Part shown: positions 18,831 through 27,312 of the stretch, piece after piece
How the letters are laid out: each line of letters opens with the position of its first letter
Numbering within the stretch: position 1 is the stretch's first letter
Source of the DNA: Ignavibacteriota bacterium
Lineage (GTDB): Bacteria; Bacteroidota; Ignavibacteria; UBA10030; UBA6906
Assembly: GCA_016707525.1 (NCBI GenBank)
Contig: JADJHP010000003.1
Coordinates: forward strand, 410,958 to 474,957
DNA: 64,000 nucleotides
Direction of reading: 5' to 3'
Translations under genes and position numbers: made by a program
Notes under the pieces: generated by a model
Seen by the model: the letters and a program-made list of their open reading frames with translations, nothing else
What the model was told of the DNA's origin: nothing
Databases searched by the model: none

Positions 18831-18927
18831 TCGATTTGCTTCGTGAAAATCAATAAATCGGCACGCCTAACTTCAGATTAGTCAGAGAATTAGTATCTTA
18901 CAGCATTCACTCTAGGGCCGATACCGT

Positions 18928-19644
18928 ATGGACAAGCGCGTCATCCTTTTCACCGTTCTCAGTGCCATTTTTCTGACGGCGCTCATCCTCGCCGAAACCA
19001 CGGGTGGCAAATTGATCCAGATGGCCCTTGGTAACGGCATCGTGTTCACGCTGACGATGGGGGTTATCCCCTTTCCGATCACGTTCATCGTCACCGACAT
19101 CATCAACGAGTACTACGGGCGCACAGGCATCCGTTTCATCACCCTCCTCGGGATGGTGATGGTCCTGTTCGCGCTCGTGCTCCTCCAGGTCGAGATGGCG
19201 ATCCCGGCTGCCGCCATCTCTCCGGTGCCCGATGTCGCCTTCAATACCGTGTTCGGCGTTTCCGCACGGATCATCCTCGGGTCGCTGACCGCCTACGTCA
19301 TTGGCCAGTTCGTGGACATCGCCGTCTTCCACGAGATCCGGAAGCGCACGAAGGGCTCGATGCTCTGGTTGCGCGCTACAGGCTCGACCGTCGTCTCACA
19401 ACTCATCGATTCGTTCGTCGTGCTGTTCATCGCATTCTACGGCCCGTTGTCCGCGAGCCAGATTTTTTCGATCGGCCTCACCAATTATCTCTATAAATTC
19501 GCGATCGCGATCGCCATCACTCCACTGCTCTATCTCGTTCACGCGGGTGTCGACCGATACCTCGGGCACGAACTGTCAGCGGCAATGGCGAAAGACGCAC
19601 ACCCCGCGCCTTCCGGGCAGCAGCAACGGCCCGGGAATGCGTGA
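18928..19644 (+). CDS. yhhQ: YhhQ/VUT-family transporter (queuosine precursor type)
   Basis: Inner-membrane protein of 238 residues matching the VUT/YhhQ family, known in enterobacteria for uptake of queuosine precursors (preQ0/preQ1). Family segments seen are GKLIQM, VIPFPITFIVTDIINEYYG, ARIILGSLTAYVIGQFVDIAVFHEIRKRT, RATGSTVVSQLIDSFVVLFIAFYG and YKFAIAIAITPLLYLVHAGVDRYL. There are about six membrane helices. The gene is divergent from the cytochrome operon across a 97-base gap. I found no preQ1 riboswitch there, and only a weak -7-like TATCTTAC near 18894. Confidence 0.88.
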   Translation: MDKRVILFTVLSAIFLTALILAETTGGKLIQMALGNGIVFTLTMGVIPFPITFIVTDIINEYYGRTGIRFITLLGMVMVLFALVLLQVEMAIPAAAISPVPDVAFNTVFGVSARIILGSLTAYVIGQFVDIAVFHEIRKRTKGSMLWLRATGSTVVSQLIDSFVVLFIAFYGPLSASQIFSIGLTNYLYKFAIAIAITPLLYLVHAGVDRYLGHELSAAMAKDAHPAPSGQQQRPGNA

Positions 19645-19672
19645 TCTGCCACATCTGAATGGTGCCTGCATC

Positions 19673-20107
19673 ATGACACGTATGATCCCGATGCTTCTTC
19701 TGGGAGCACTCCTCACCGGATGCGCTTCCTCATTCCAGCCCGTGACGGACTCCCTCCGTGCCTCTACCGACCTCTCCACGGCGGTCCTCCACGTCCCGAA
19801 CACCATCAGGTTCCGGTCCCTCAACACGCTGGTGCCGATCGACACCACGACCCCGTTCCGGAACGATGGCCATCTGTATCTTGTCCTGGCGAAAAGCGAT
19901 ACCGGCCGCATCGCTGCACAGGGGCCCACGTGGCTCCTCGTTGATTTCGGCAGGGGCATCACCCTTCGCTTCGACCGTGCCAGCACGGGCGACTACCAGA
20001 TGCCCGGGTGGGGGACGATCTCCGTGCACGGGGAGCGCTTCGACATGCAGCTCGGCATGCTCAGCGGCAAGGAGATCCCACTGCTCGTGGAACCCCTTCA
20101 CCCCTGA
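19673..20107 (+). CDS. Small lipoprotein of unknown function
   Basis: Predicted lipoprotein of 144 residues. ATG at 19673 precedes a lipoprotein signal with lipobox LLTGC (TRMIPMLLLGALLTGCASS), which decides the start over longer upstream openings in the same frame. The mature part is beta-rich, with LVLAKSDTGRIAAQGPTWLLVDFGRGITLRFDR and ending MLSGKEIPLLVEPLHP. I do not recognise a family. It begins 28 bases after the yhhQ stop on the same strand and converges on the HisKA_2 kinase gene with a five-base gap. Confidence 0.75.
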   Translation: MTRMIPMLLLGALLTGCASSFQPVTDSLRASTDLSTAVLHVPNTIRFRSLNTLVPIDTTTPFRNDGHLYLVLAKSDTGRIAAQGPTWLLVDFGRGITLRFDRASTGDYQMPGWGTISVHGERFDMQLGMLSGKEIPLLVEPLHP

Positions 20108-20112
20108 CCGCT

Positions 20113-21927
20113 TCAACGAAGCCGGAACCTGATCACAAAAGCCGTCCCCCCGGTCCGGTCCAGCGCCAGGGTGCCATGGACCTGCTTCGTCAGGCTCGTT
20201 ACGAGCGTCAATCCCATCGTCGGTACCGCTTCCGGATCGAGGGAGGCCGGCAACCCCACGCCGTCGTCGCGCACCATGAATTCCGCGAACTCATCATTGA
20301 AGGGGTGGAGGGAGATGATGATGTGTCCCTTCTCCCTCCCCTGGAACGCGTGTTTCAGGGCGTTCGAGATGAGTTCGTTCACGATCAGCCCGCACGGCAC
20401 CGCAACGTCGATGCCGATCGACACATGATCGCTCTCCACCTCATAGGTGATCCCGGGGCGGGTCACCAACCGCATGAGTTGTCCCGCAAGCCGTGAGATA
20501 TAGTCGCCGAAGTCGATCCCCGCCAGATCCCCCGCGCTGTACAACTGCTCATGCACCATTGCCATGGAGCGGATGCGATTCTGGCTCTCGATCAATGCCT
20601 CACGGAGGACCGGATCAACGAACTCCTGCGCCTGCAGGGAGAGCAGGCTGTTGATGACCTGCAGGTTGTTCTTCACGCGATGATGGACCTCTTTCAACAG
20701 GACGTCTTTCTCACGGAGCGACTGTGTGAGGCCCTTCTCGGCATTCTTGATCGCCGTGACGTCGGTCGTGACGCAGAGCACGCACACCGAGGTGGTCCGC
20801 GAGAAAGTGAACGGGATCTTGATGGAATGCAACGTGCGCTCGGAGCCGTCGGCCGCCACGGCACTGGACTCCGGAACGAACCGTGGTACGCCGGACCGCA
20901 ACACCTCCTGGTCTTCGGCGCGGTAGCGCGACACTTCCGCGTCAGTCAGGCCGAGTGCAGATTCGTCCGCGCCCTGGATCTCTTCGACGGTCTTCCCGTA
21001 GAACTCCGCGAAGGCGGCATTCACCATCAGGAAGCGTCCGTTCGCGTCCTTGACGAAGATAAGGTTCGGGACGAGGTCGATGATCTGGCGCTGGCGCTCC
21101 TCGCTGATACGCAGTGCTTCTTCCGTCCGGCGATGCTCGATCACTTCGGCTTCCAACTCACCGGTGCGGACGGCCACGCGATCTTCCAGGTCGCGATTCA
21201 CCTCGCCCAGTTCATGCTGCGCGGCCGTCAGGCGGTCCAGCATGGCGTTGAATGCCTCAGCGAGTTCGCCGACCTCACCTCCCGGTCCCACCGGTGCGCG
21301 CACCGTGAGATTCCCTTCGCGCACCGCATGCGCAGCGCCGGCCATCGTTTCCAGGTGGGAGGTCACGACGCCGCTGACGCCGATGACGAGCATAAGCTCC
21401 ACAAGGAGCACCCCGAAGATCACCAATGCCGTCTCGCTTCGTATGCGGGCTCCTTCCTGCCGGATGGCCTCCCGTGAAAAGCCCATGTGGAGGGTGCCGA
21501 TCACCTCATCATGATGGATGATCGCTGTTTGGGTCTGCCAGATCCGGCCCCTGTCCATCTCCCGCCCATCGAGCGGTGTATGCCTGTAGTCACAGCGCTC
21601 GGCGTCCGCCTTGCCCACGGAGCCCCGCACCACTCCCTTCTGGTCGGTGACGACGGCGTAGACCAGGTCGGGACTCAACTGCGCCGTGCGGAGTCCCGTG
21701 GCGATCTGTTCGGAATCCGAGAACACGAGGGCGGGAAGCACGCTCGCCGCGGTCATGGTGCTGACGACACGGGCCTTTGCGATGAGCGCCCGCGTCCCCT
21801 GCTGCTCGATGCTCGCCGGGATGAATACCAGGAAGAAGCCTGAGATCAGCAGGAACACCACTGCCGTCGGGATGACGAATCGCCACCGCAACGGGAGGCG
21901 CCGGAGCAGGGACGGGGTCAGGTTCAT
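20113..21927 (-). CDS. HisKA_2 sensor histidine kinase (CHASE-like/HAMP/PAS)
   Basis: Histidine kinase of 604 residues. TM1 at about 15-35 (RFVIPTAVVFLLISGFFLVFI) and TM2 near VIFGVLLVELMLVIGVSGVV enclose a small periplasmic sensor. A HAMP domain (LETMAGAAHAVREGNLTV), a coiled coil and a PAS domain (IIDLVPNLIFVKDANGRFLMVN) follow. The HisKA_2 box is LLKEVHHRVKNNLQVINSLL with the phospho-acceptor likely His415. The ATPase domain has NELISNALKHAF and DDGVGLP. No response regulator adjoins it, as is common for this kinase class. Its start overlaps the YfiR-like stop by ATGA, so it is co-translated with the receptor/YfiR pair. Confidence 0.9.
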   Translation of the reverse strand: MNLTPSLLRRLPLRWRFVIPTAVVFLLISGFFLVFIPASIEQQGTRALIAKARVVSTMTAASVLPALVFSDSEQIATGLRTAQLSPDLVYAVVTDQKGVVRGSVGKADAERCDYRHTPLDGREMDRGRIWQTQTAIIHHDEVIGTLHMGFSREAIRQEGARIRSETALVIFGVLLVELMLVIGVSGVVTSHLETMAGAAHAVREGNLTVRAPVGPGGEVGELAEAFNAMLDRLTAAQHELGEVNRDLEDRVAVRTGELEAEVIEHRRTEEALRISEERQRQIIDLVPNLIFVKDANGRFLMVNAAFAEFYGKTVEEIQGADESALGLTDAEVSRYRAEDQEVLRSGVPRFVPESSAVAADGSERTLHSIKIPFTFSRTTSVCVLCVTTDVTAIKNAEKGLTQSLREKDVLLKEVHHRVKNNLQVINSLLSLQAQEFVDPVLREALIESQNRIRSMAMVHEQLYSAGDLAGIDFGDYISRLAGQLMRLVTRPGITYEVESDHVSIGIDVAVPCGLIVNELISNALKHAFQGREKGHIIISLHPFNDEFAEFMVRDDGVGLPASLDPEAVPTMGLTLVTSLTKQVHGTLALDRTGGTAFVIRFRLR

Positions 21928-22541
21928 TCGCCGATGACCTCCGCGATATGGAGGACGCGGGAACTCAGATCGAGACCGGCGCGCCGCGCCGCGGGCAGAT
22001 TCACGAGGATGGCCGCCCTTCCGCCCCTGCGGGCGACGCCGAGCGGGATGCCTTCGTTGACATAGTCCGCAACCCCGGTGAATGCAGGGATCTGCTGTGC
22101 CGAGCAGATGTCGCAGAGGGATTGAAGATCGACCGAACGCAACGGGGCAACGTACAGAATGCGCACTTTCTTCTCACGCAACAGTTGTTCCGTTGCAGCA
22201 CGCCCCTCCCATGGGATCCGGACGATCTGTGCCGGGCCTGCAGAGGCCCACTCGGCATGCGAGAGAAGCTCCTCCACCTCGTCCGCCGCACTCGCGGAGG
22301 CCCGGTACCGTTCCTGGTACAGAATGCCAATGGTCAGGCCGGCGCTCGCCCTTCCATCCATGGCGCGGTCAAAGGAGAACAACCGCACCATCAGCTCCAC
22401 CTGAACATCGAGCGGGACGCTCATCTCCTGCGCCGCCACGGTCATGGCGGCGGCCAGGCCGGCCATGAGGAGCGCTCCGGCTCCCACACGGCACAGCCGG
22501 CACATCATCCTGACAGTATGTCGGATCCGGCACATCACCAT
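21924..22541 (-). CDS. YfiR/DUF4154-like periplasmic protein
   Basis: Exported protein of about 205 residues resembling the DUF4154/YfiR family. In Pseudomonas that family represses a membrane diguanylate cyclase from the periplasm. The N-terminal hydrophobic region GALLMAGLAAAMTVAAQ is a signal peptide; the true start may be one of the internal ATGs at codons 12-13. Family-like segments are VELMVRLFSFDRAM, LTIGILYQERY, ILYVAPLRSVDLQSLCDICSAQQIPAFTGVADYVNEGIPLGVARRGGRAAILVNLPAA and LDLSSRVLHIAEVI. It overlaps the TonB receptor gene by seven bases and the kinase by four. It may link receptor occupancy to the kinase (inference). Confidence 0.78.
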   Translation of the reverse strand: MVMCRIRHTVRMMCRLCRVGAGALLMAGLAAAMTVAAQEMSVPLDVQVELMVRLFSFDRAMDGRASAGLTIGILYQERYRASASAADEVEELLSHAEWASAGPAQIVRIPWEGRAATEQLLREKKVRILYVAPLRSVDLQSLCDICSAQQIPAFTGVADYVNEGIPLGVARRGGRAAILVNLPAARRAGLDLSSRVLHIAEVIGE

Positions 22542-24499
22542 CGAACGACCGCCTTCATCCCCAGCGTCCTGCCATCCTGTATGATCCTGTCCTGCCGGTG
22601 TTCCAGCCCGCCGGGATACGAAACACTCGCATCAAGGATGTTCCGTGCGGCAAAGCAAAGGTCCACGCGTCCGCCGATGCGCAGAACATTGAAGAACGCA
22701 TTGACCACGACCGCAGCATCGGTCTCTGCCCCTGCGAGGGTCCACCGCCCCGATTCATACCGGGCTCTGACCGCGACCTCACATCGCTCCAGAAACTTCA
22801 CGCTGGCACTGAGTCCGATGATGGTGCGCGGCGAGTTGACCAGTGCGGGTCGCAGGCCAAGGCCTTCGCCGTACTGCGTCCCGACGGTCAGTGATGCGGT
22901 ATGCCCCGCGGGCATCCGGGTGATCATCTCTGCTTCGATGCCACGGGCGTGCACCGAACCGATATTCCGATGCTGGCCGACCGCTTCCGCCTGCAGCGTC
23001 GTTTGCTCGATGAGATCCCACATACTATACTGGTACACGGACAGTAAGGCATAGGTCACGGTGCTGAGGCGTTGCTCCGCCGACAGCTCAAAGGTCCGCA
23101 CGCGCTCCGGACGCAGAGAAGGATTGCTGACGAGGCCGTTCCCTTCTTCGTAGTACAGCTCGTAGACGCTCGGTGCACGGAATGCCTCACCGTACAATGC
23201 CTTGATGGTCGTGCGCGAGCCGGGGTTGGCCACCAGCGTGAGGCGTGGAGAGAGCAACCACCCCGACACACTATGGTGGTCGGCGCGCAATGCAAGAGAA
23301 AGCGATACCTCGGGTATCATCTGGTAGGTATCCTGGACGAAGAGCGAGGCAACATCGAAAGGTGCATTGCGCGAGTAGTCATAGATCTCCTCCGTCCACA
23401 CGCGGTAATCCGCCCTGGGGTTGTGCCTGAACTCGATCCCTGCATCGAACCTGTTGGCTTCATGGGTATCCCATTGCACATGAACCCGGCCGGTCCACCA
23501 CCGTCCCGAGGAGCCATCGAACTGGAGATACTCGTAGGGATAGACCCCTCCGTAGTCGTAGCCATCGTACGAGAGCCTGCCGGAAAGACGGAAGGACGGT
23601 GAGAATTCGTGTGCATATTCCATCTGCGCTGCCCAACGGCGGTCCTCCGTGCGAGCGCGACTGTCACCGAACGTCGTTTCGTAGGATGCGGTGGGGATCC
23701 GTTTGGTTCTGTTGGAGAAGACACCCATCACGGTGAGGTCACCGAACGACAAACGCGCAGTGGCACCGATCGACTGTTCCCGATCGGCATCCCGGGCGAC
23801 ACCGTCATGCGTTTCGGGGGCATCGAATTCCGGGAAGTAGAGATCGAACCCGCGGCGGTCCACCCATGATCCGGAGAGCACGGCATCCACCCCGCTGGAG
23901 GTCTGCGTGCCATACACCACCGAGCCCCGGGCATATGCACCGGAGCCATACTCCCCGGAAGCTTCGACGCCATTCACTTCGGCGCCCGTCTTGCCGATGA
24001 TGTTGATGACCGCGAGCATGGCATTGGCGCCGTAGAGGGGCGAACCGGGCCCACGCACGATCTCCACGCGCTCGACGCTATTGAGGTCCGGTGAGAAATC
24101 AAAACCGAGTGCGGAGGAGGAATACAGATTGTCATTCATGACGTGGCCGTTCCACAACAGGAGGATACGATTGTTGTAGTCGGTTGGCCGGCCGAATCCC
24201 CGTACACCCACATACTCGTAGTTCCTGTCATCGGTCACATAGAAGCTGCGCACATGCGACAGGAGTTCGGCGAGGGTGCGGATCTGGAACCGGGCAATGT
24301 CGTCCGCAGCGATGATCGAGACGGATGCAGGTGCTTCACGGGCAAGCTGGGAGTAGAGCGACGCGGTGCTGACGCGGACGGAGAGGAGTTCATCGAGCGA
24401 CTGCACCCCCTCATCTGCCGGAGGGGCCTGGGCGAAAGCCGATCCGAGGCCGGACAACACCACCCCGAACAGCAGAATGACAATTGCAGAATGGTGCAT
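22535..24499 (-). CDS. TonB-dependent outer-membrane receptor
   Basis: Outer-membrane receptor of 654 residues, in the size range of siderophore, cobalamin or haem receptors. A signal peptide (IVILLFGVVLSGLGSAFA) is followed by a plug domain with APASVSIIAADDI, TLAELLSHVRSFYV, VGVRGFGRPTDYNNRILLLWNGH and VERVEIVRGPGSPLYGANAMLAVINIIGK. The remainder is barrel strands such as RTTIKALYGEAFRAPSVYELYYEEGNG and RPERVRTFELSAEQRL, ending LGMKAVVRW. No SusC-type N-terminal extension and no SusD partner are present. The gene heads an operon with YfiR-like and HisKA_2 genes, which suggests a sensory receptor rather than simple uptake. Ligand unknown. Confidence 0.92.
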   Translation of the reverse strand: MHHSAIVILLFGVVLSGLGSAFAQAPPADEGVQSLDELLSVRVSTASLYSQLAREAPASVSIIAADDIARFQIRTLAELLSHVRSFYVTDDRNYEYVGVRGFGRPTDYNNRILLLWNGHVMNDNLYSSSALGFDFSPDLNSVERVEIVRGPGSPLYGANAMLAVINIIGKTGAEVNGVEASGEYGSGAYARGSVVYGTQTSSGVDAVLSGSWVDRRGFDLYFPEFDAPETHDGVARDADREQSIGATARLSFGDLTVMGVFSNRTKRIPTASYETTFGDSRARTEDRRWAAQMEYAHEFSPSFRLSGRLSYDGYDYGGVYPYEYLQFDGSSGRWWTGRVHVQWDTHEANRFDAGIEFRHNPRADYRVWTEEIYDYSRNAPFDVASLFVQDTYQMIPEVSLSLALRADHHSVSGWLLSPRLTLVANPGSRTTIKALYGEAFRAPSVYELYYEEGNGLVSNPSLRPERVRTFELSAEQRLSTVTYALLSVYQYSMWDLIEQTTLQAEAVGQHRNIGSVHARGIEAEMITRMPAGHTASLTVGTQYGEGLGLRPALVNSPRTIIGLSASVKFLERCEVAVRARYESGRWTLAGAETDAAVVVNAFFNVLRIGGRVDLCFAARNILDASVSYPGGLEHRQDRIIQDGRTLGMKAVVRW

Positions 24500-24613
24500 G
24501 GAAGTGCAATCCGTTGACGTCTATGACCGTGTGGCGTTCTCCCGAAAGGCTCAGTTCGGGGCGTCTCAGCACGGTGGCGGATCCATCCGCGCAGAGTCCG
24601 TACACTACTTTCC

Positions 24614-24629
24614 TGCAACATCCACGCCA
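24614..24629 (-). promoter_or_regulatory. Candidate sigma-54 promoter of the TonB receptor operon
   Basis: The minus strand reads TGGCGTGGATGTTGCA. The -12 half TTGCA is perfect, the -24 half TGGCgt keeps the invariant GG, and GG-to-GC spacing is correct. It lies about 115 bases upstream of the receptor start at 24499, in a gap that otherwise holds only a terminator. Pattern match only. Confidence 0.42.
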
Positions 24630-24661
24630 TCCGATCCCCCGAAAATGCCTCAGAATAGCGC

Positions 24662-24689
24662 AAAAAAAGGCCGGGATTTCTCCCGGCCT
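24662..24689 (-). terminator. Intrinsic terminator after the glycosyltransferase
   Basis: A perfect 9-bp stem (arms 24668-24676 and 24681-24689) with a four-base loop is followed on the minus strand by TTTTTTT. It closes the exopolysaccharide cluster 35 bases after the stop at 24725 and separates it from the TonB receptor promoter. Confidence 0.85.
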
Positions 24690-24724
24690 GCACAATATCA
24701 GCCATTCATTCAAAAATCAGCCGA

Positions 24725-25759
24725 TTAGCACCGCGTGACCTCTTTATATATGGCTTCCGTCTTCGCAGCAACGTGCTTCCACAGGAACTTGCCGGCGATG
24801 TGCTCCTTCAGCTTCGTGTCTTTCGCCGTACGGAGCGCAACCTCGATCCCCTGCCTGATGGATCCCTCGTCATCCGGCTCAACGTAGGTCGCCATTGCAC
24901 CGAAGTAGTCCCTGGTGCCGCCATGCGGCGTGATCACGATCTTTGCTCCCGCGAGTCCGGCCTCGAGCGCAGCGATGCCCGGGGTCTCAAAGAGCGACGG
25001 AAGGGCGAAGACCTCGCAGGCAGCGTATGCCGATGCGAGCATCGCAGAGTCGTTCCCGAGCCCGTCGATGAGCCGGATGTGTTTGTGCTTCGCAGCTTCC
25101 TTCACACATGCATCACCATACGGCCCCTGAATGATCCGCCCGATGATCACAGCGGGATAGTCGATGGCACCCAGCGCACGGATAAGTTGCAGCACATTCT
25201 TGCGCCGGTGCCCGATGTGTCCGACATTCAGAATGAACTTCTCGATCCCATAGACTTTCCGGAAAAGGTCGGGATCGCCCGATGCAAAACGCTCATCCAC
25301 CCCGTTGGGCACAACGCGTACGCGCTGCGGAGGCACACCATACCCGTTCCTGATCAACTCCCCTTCCGCCTCTGTGTTCGGAAGCACACGCTCCGCCCAA
25401 GCACAGATATCGGCACAGAGCGCGTAGTCGGTCCATATACCCGGCCCCACGCGCTGCATGATGCGTGATGCGGCACGGGCGCGGCGGATGAACGAGGAGC
25501 CGTGGCTTGAATACGTGATGGGCGAGACCACGAACGGGACGCCCAGGGCCTTGATCTCTCGTGCGATATGATACGTGCCGATGTTCGCGGCAAAGATGTG
25601 CGCGATATCCCCTGGCTCTGGCCGGAAGGGTGACCAGGGATCGAAGAACCGGACGCGGACGCCCTGCGTTTCAAGATGACGTGCCGTTTCGGTGATCTGC
25701 GTGCGTGGGCCGCCGTGCAGGATCGAGACGGCATGATAGGTGATCATATGAACGGTCAC
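24725..25759 (-). CDS. GT4-type glycosyltransferase
   Basis: Glycosyltransferase of 344 residues with the GT-B fold of family GT4. The N-terminal domain begins VHMITYHAVSILHGGPRTQITETARHLETQG. The donor-binding C-terminal domain holds FILNVGHIGHRRKNVLQLIRAL and the family E-x7-E region SLFETPGIAALEAGLAG, followed by ITPHGGTRDYFGAMATYVEPDD. The start overlaps the deacetylase stop by GTGA. It is the last gene of a four-gene polysaccharide cluster and probably adds one sugar of the repeat unit (inference). Donor and acceptor cannot be read from sequence. Confidence 0.9.
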   Translation of the reverse strand: MTVHMITYHAVSILHGGPRTQITETARHLETQGVRVRFFDPWSPFRPEPGDIAHIFAANIGTYHIAREIKALGVPFVVSPITYSSHGSSFIRRARAASRIMQRVGPGIWTDYALCADICAWAERVLPNTEAEGELIRNGYGVPPQRVRVVPNGVDERFASGDPDLFRKVYGIEKFILNVGHIGHRRKNVLQLIRALGAIDYPAVIIGRIIQGPYGDACVKEAAKHKHIRLIDGLGNDSAMLASAYAACEVFALPSLFETPGIAALEAGLAGAKIVITPHGGTRDYFGAMATYVEPDDEGSIRQGIEVALRTAKDTKLKEHIAGKFLWKHVAAKTEAIYKEVTRC

Positions 25760-27312
25760 GCCAACCTCCTGAGCAACGATGTGAACATGTCACCAAATGT
25801 ACGGCGCGGATCGAACTCTCTGATGACGCGGACATCGGCAGGAACGATGTGCTGCTGCCGCGGCGACCTGTCGACGGTCCGGAGCTCGATCGTGGACCCG
25901 GCCTCCACAAGAGCATCTTCACCGGACGGGAACACGATGTGGATCGCGGCATCAGCCTCGCGCATCCTCCCGGCCGCTGCGGCCTCCAGGATCCCACCGT
26001 CGGTCCGGAAGGAAGGGGTCAGAGCCATCCTGCCCGACCACCATTGCGCCATGGCATCCATACGGACCGGTGAGATGCCACGCGCGCGGATATGGTCGAA
26101 CAATGCTTCGAAGACACCCGGGGCGCGTTGTGTCGGATGATGATAGAACGCCAACGGAAGGTCGCGTGCGAGCAGCGACTCGGCCGCGGCAACGAAGTAT
26201 TCTTTCATATGAGGGATGCTGAAGCCCGCACGGCGCAAACTTCCGGTACTCACCGGGTGGATCGGAAGCTGCAGCGTCCGCAACGCACCACCCGGCACCG
26301 ATGGCACCACAGGGAATGTATCATACGCGTACGAGAACTCGGACGAATACGACAGACCGAGCCGGTCGATCACCTGCCCCACTGCGGGCGACCACGCGCC
26401 GAATGGCGCCGCCATTCCGACGGGAGAGAACCCTGCGGCCCTGATCAGCGCAAGCCCGCGCTGCCAGTCGGATTCCTGATCGCGGAGATCTTCATGGAGC
26501 CGGTGCCGGTAGCAATGCAGCCCGATCTCATGCCCCTCACACCTCTTGAAATGGGCCAGCCAATCCTCATGTGCCGACACGTCGAGGAACCATGTCGCCG
26601 GCACGGAAGCCGACCGCAACATTTCGTACAGACCGTCGATGTCCGCCCGTTCCGATCCGTCCGTGTCGATGCGGAACGAGAGCACGTTGCGGCGCGTGCC
26701 GGGATAATACCAGAGGTGTGCGTACGGGATGGACCGTGCGTGATGCAGGAATGCCAGCGCATCATGGATGAGCGACGAGATCTCTCCGCGGGAAACGCGC
26801 GATACGCGTTCCGTCGGAAGCCGGTCATGCCGCGCGTAGAAAGCGCGGTCCACGGTGCGCGTGCCGAACAGCACCTCTCCGGGATCGAAAGGCAGAAGGA
26901 CCGCGAAACCGCCGGCGAGAGGCCCGGCAAAGACACCAAACATCCCGCCGGGGGTCCGGAGGTGCCGTGCTTCACGCGGCACCTGGCCTTCCATGTCGAG
27001 GTCGATCAGCCGGACCGTCGGGAAGACCGGATCGCCATCGGACACGAGATACGCAAGTTCCTCCCTGCGCACCGTGGAGCCACCCAGGCCGGCAACATGC
27101 GCAGCGGCGGCGAGCACGGCCCCTCCGCGATGAAGGAACTGCGCAAGAGTATCCAGGCCGGCGCGGTCGGTCGGCGAGGTCACGATCACGACACTACATC
27201 CTTCCACACCGTCACCGGTCGTCAGATCCACATGGGTCCACGGGAATCCCTCCCGCTGGAGCATGTGTTCCCAGAGGGCCGAAGAGCCGGCTATGCCTGC
27301 GCACAGATTCAC
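25756..27312 (-). CDS. Polysaccharide deacetylase (NodB-type) protein
   Basis: Protein of 518 residues. The first ~200 residues look like a GATase-like/Rossmann domain (VVIVTSPTDRAGLDTLAQFLHRGGAVLAAAAHVAGLGG). The middle is a NodB-type carbohydrate-esterase domain: LSFRIDTDGSE carries the catalytic/metal Asp pair, GHEIGLHCYRHRLHED supplies the metal His residues, and LAFYHHPTQ closes the barrel. A C-terminal beta-rich domain follows (AIHIVFPSGEDALVEAGSTIELRTVD). No signal peptide is evident, so it may act in the cytoplasm on lipid-linked sugars. It is coupled by GTGA to the flippase upstream and overlaps the GT4 gene downstream. Confidence 0.82.
   Translation of the reverse strand: MNLCAGIAGSSALWEHMLQREGFPWTHVDLTTGDGVEGCSVVIVTSPTDRAGLDTLAQFLHRGGAVLAAAAHVAGLGGSTVRREELAYLVSDGDPVFPTVRLIDLDMEGQVPREARHLRTPGGMFGVFAGPLAGGFAVLLPFDPGEVLFGTRTVDRAFYARHDRLPTERVSRVSRGEISSLIHDALAFLHHARSIPYAHLWYYPGTRRNVLSFRIDTDGSERADIDGLYEMLRSASVPATWFLDVSAHEDWLAHFKRCEGHEIGLHCYRHRLHEDLRDQESDWQRGLALIRAAGFSPVGMAAPFGAWSPAVGQVIDRLGLSYSSEFSYAYDTFPVVPSVPGGALRTLQLPIHPVSTGSLRRAGFSIPHMKEYFVAAAESLLARDLPLAFYHHPTQRAPGVFEALFDHIRARGISPVRMDAMAQWWSGRMALTPSFRTDGGILEAAAAGRMREADAAIHIVFPSGEDALVEAGSTIELRTVDRSPRQQHIVPADVRVIREFDPRRTFGDMFTSLLRRLA

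Noticed and set aside
18831..18927. Possible preQ1 riboswitch upstream of the yhhQ-type gene
   Set aside because: No preQ1-I or preQ1-II pattern of loop and A-rich tail was found in the 97-base gap.
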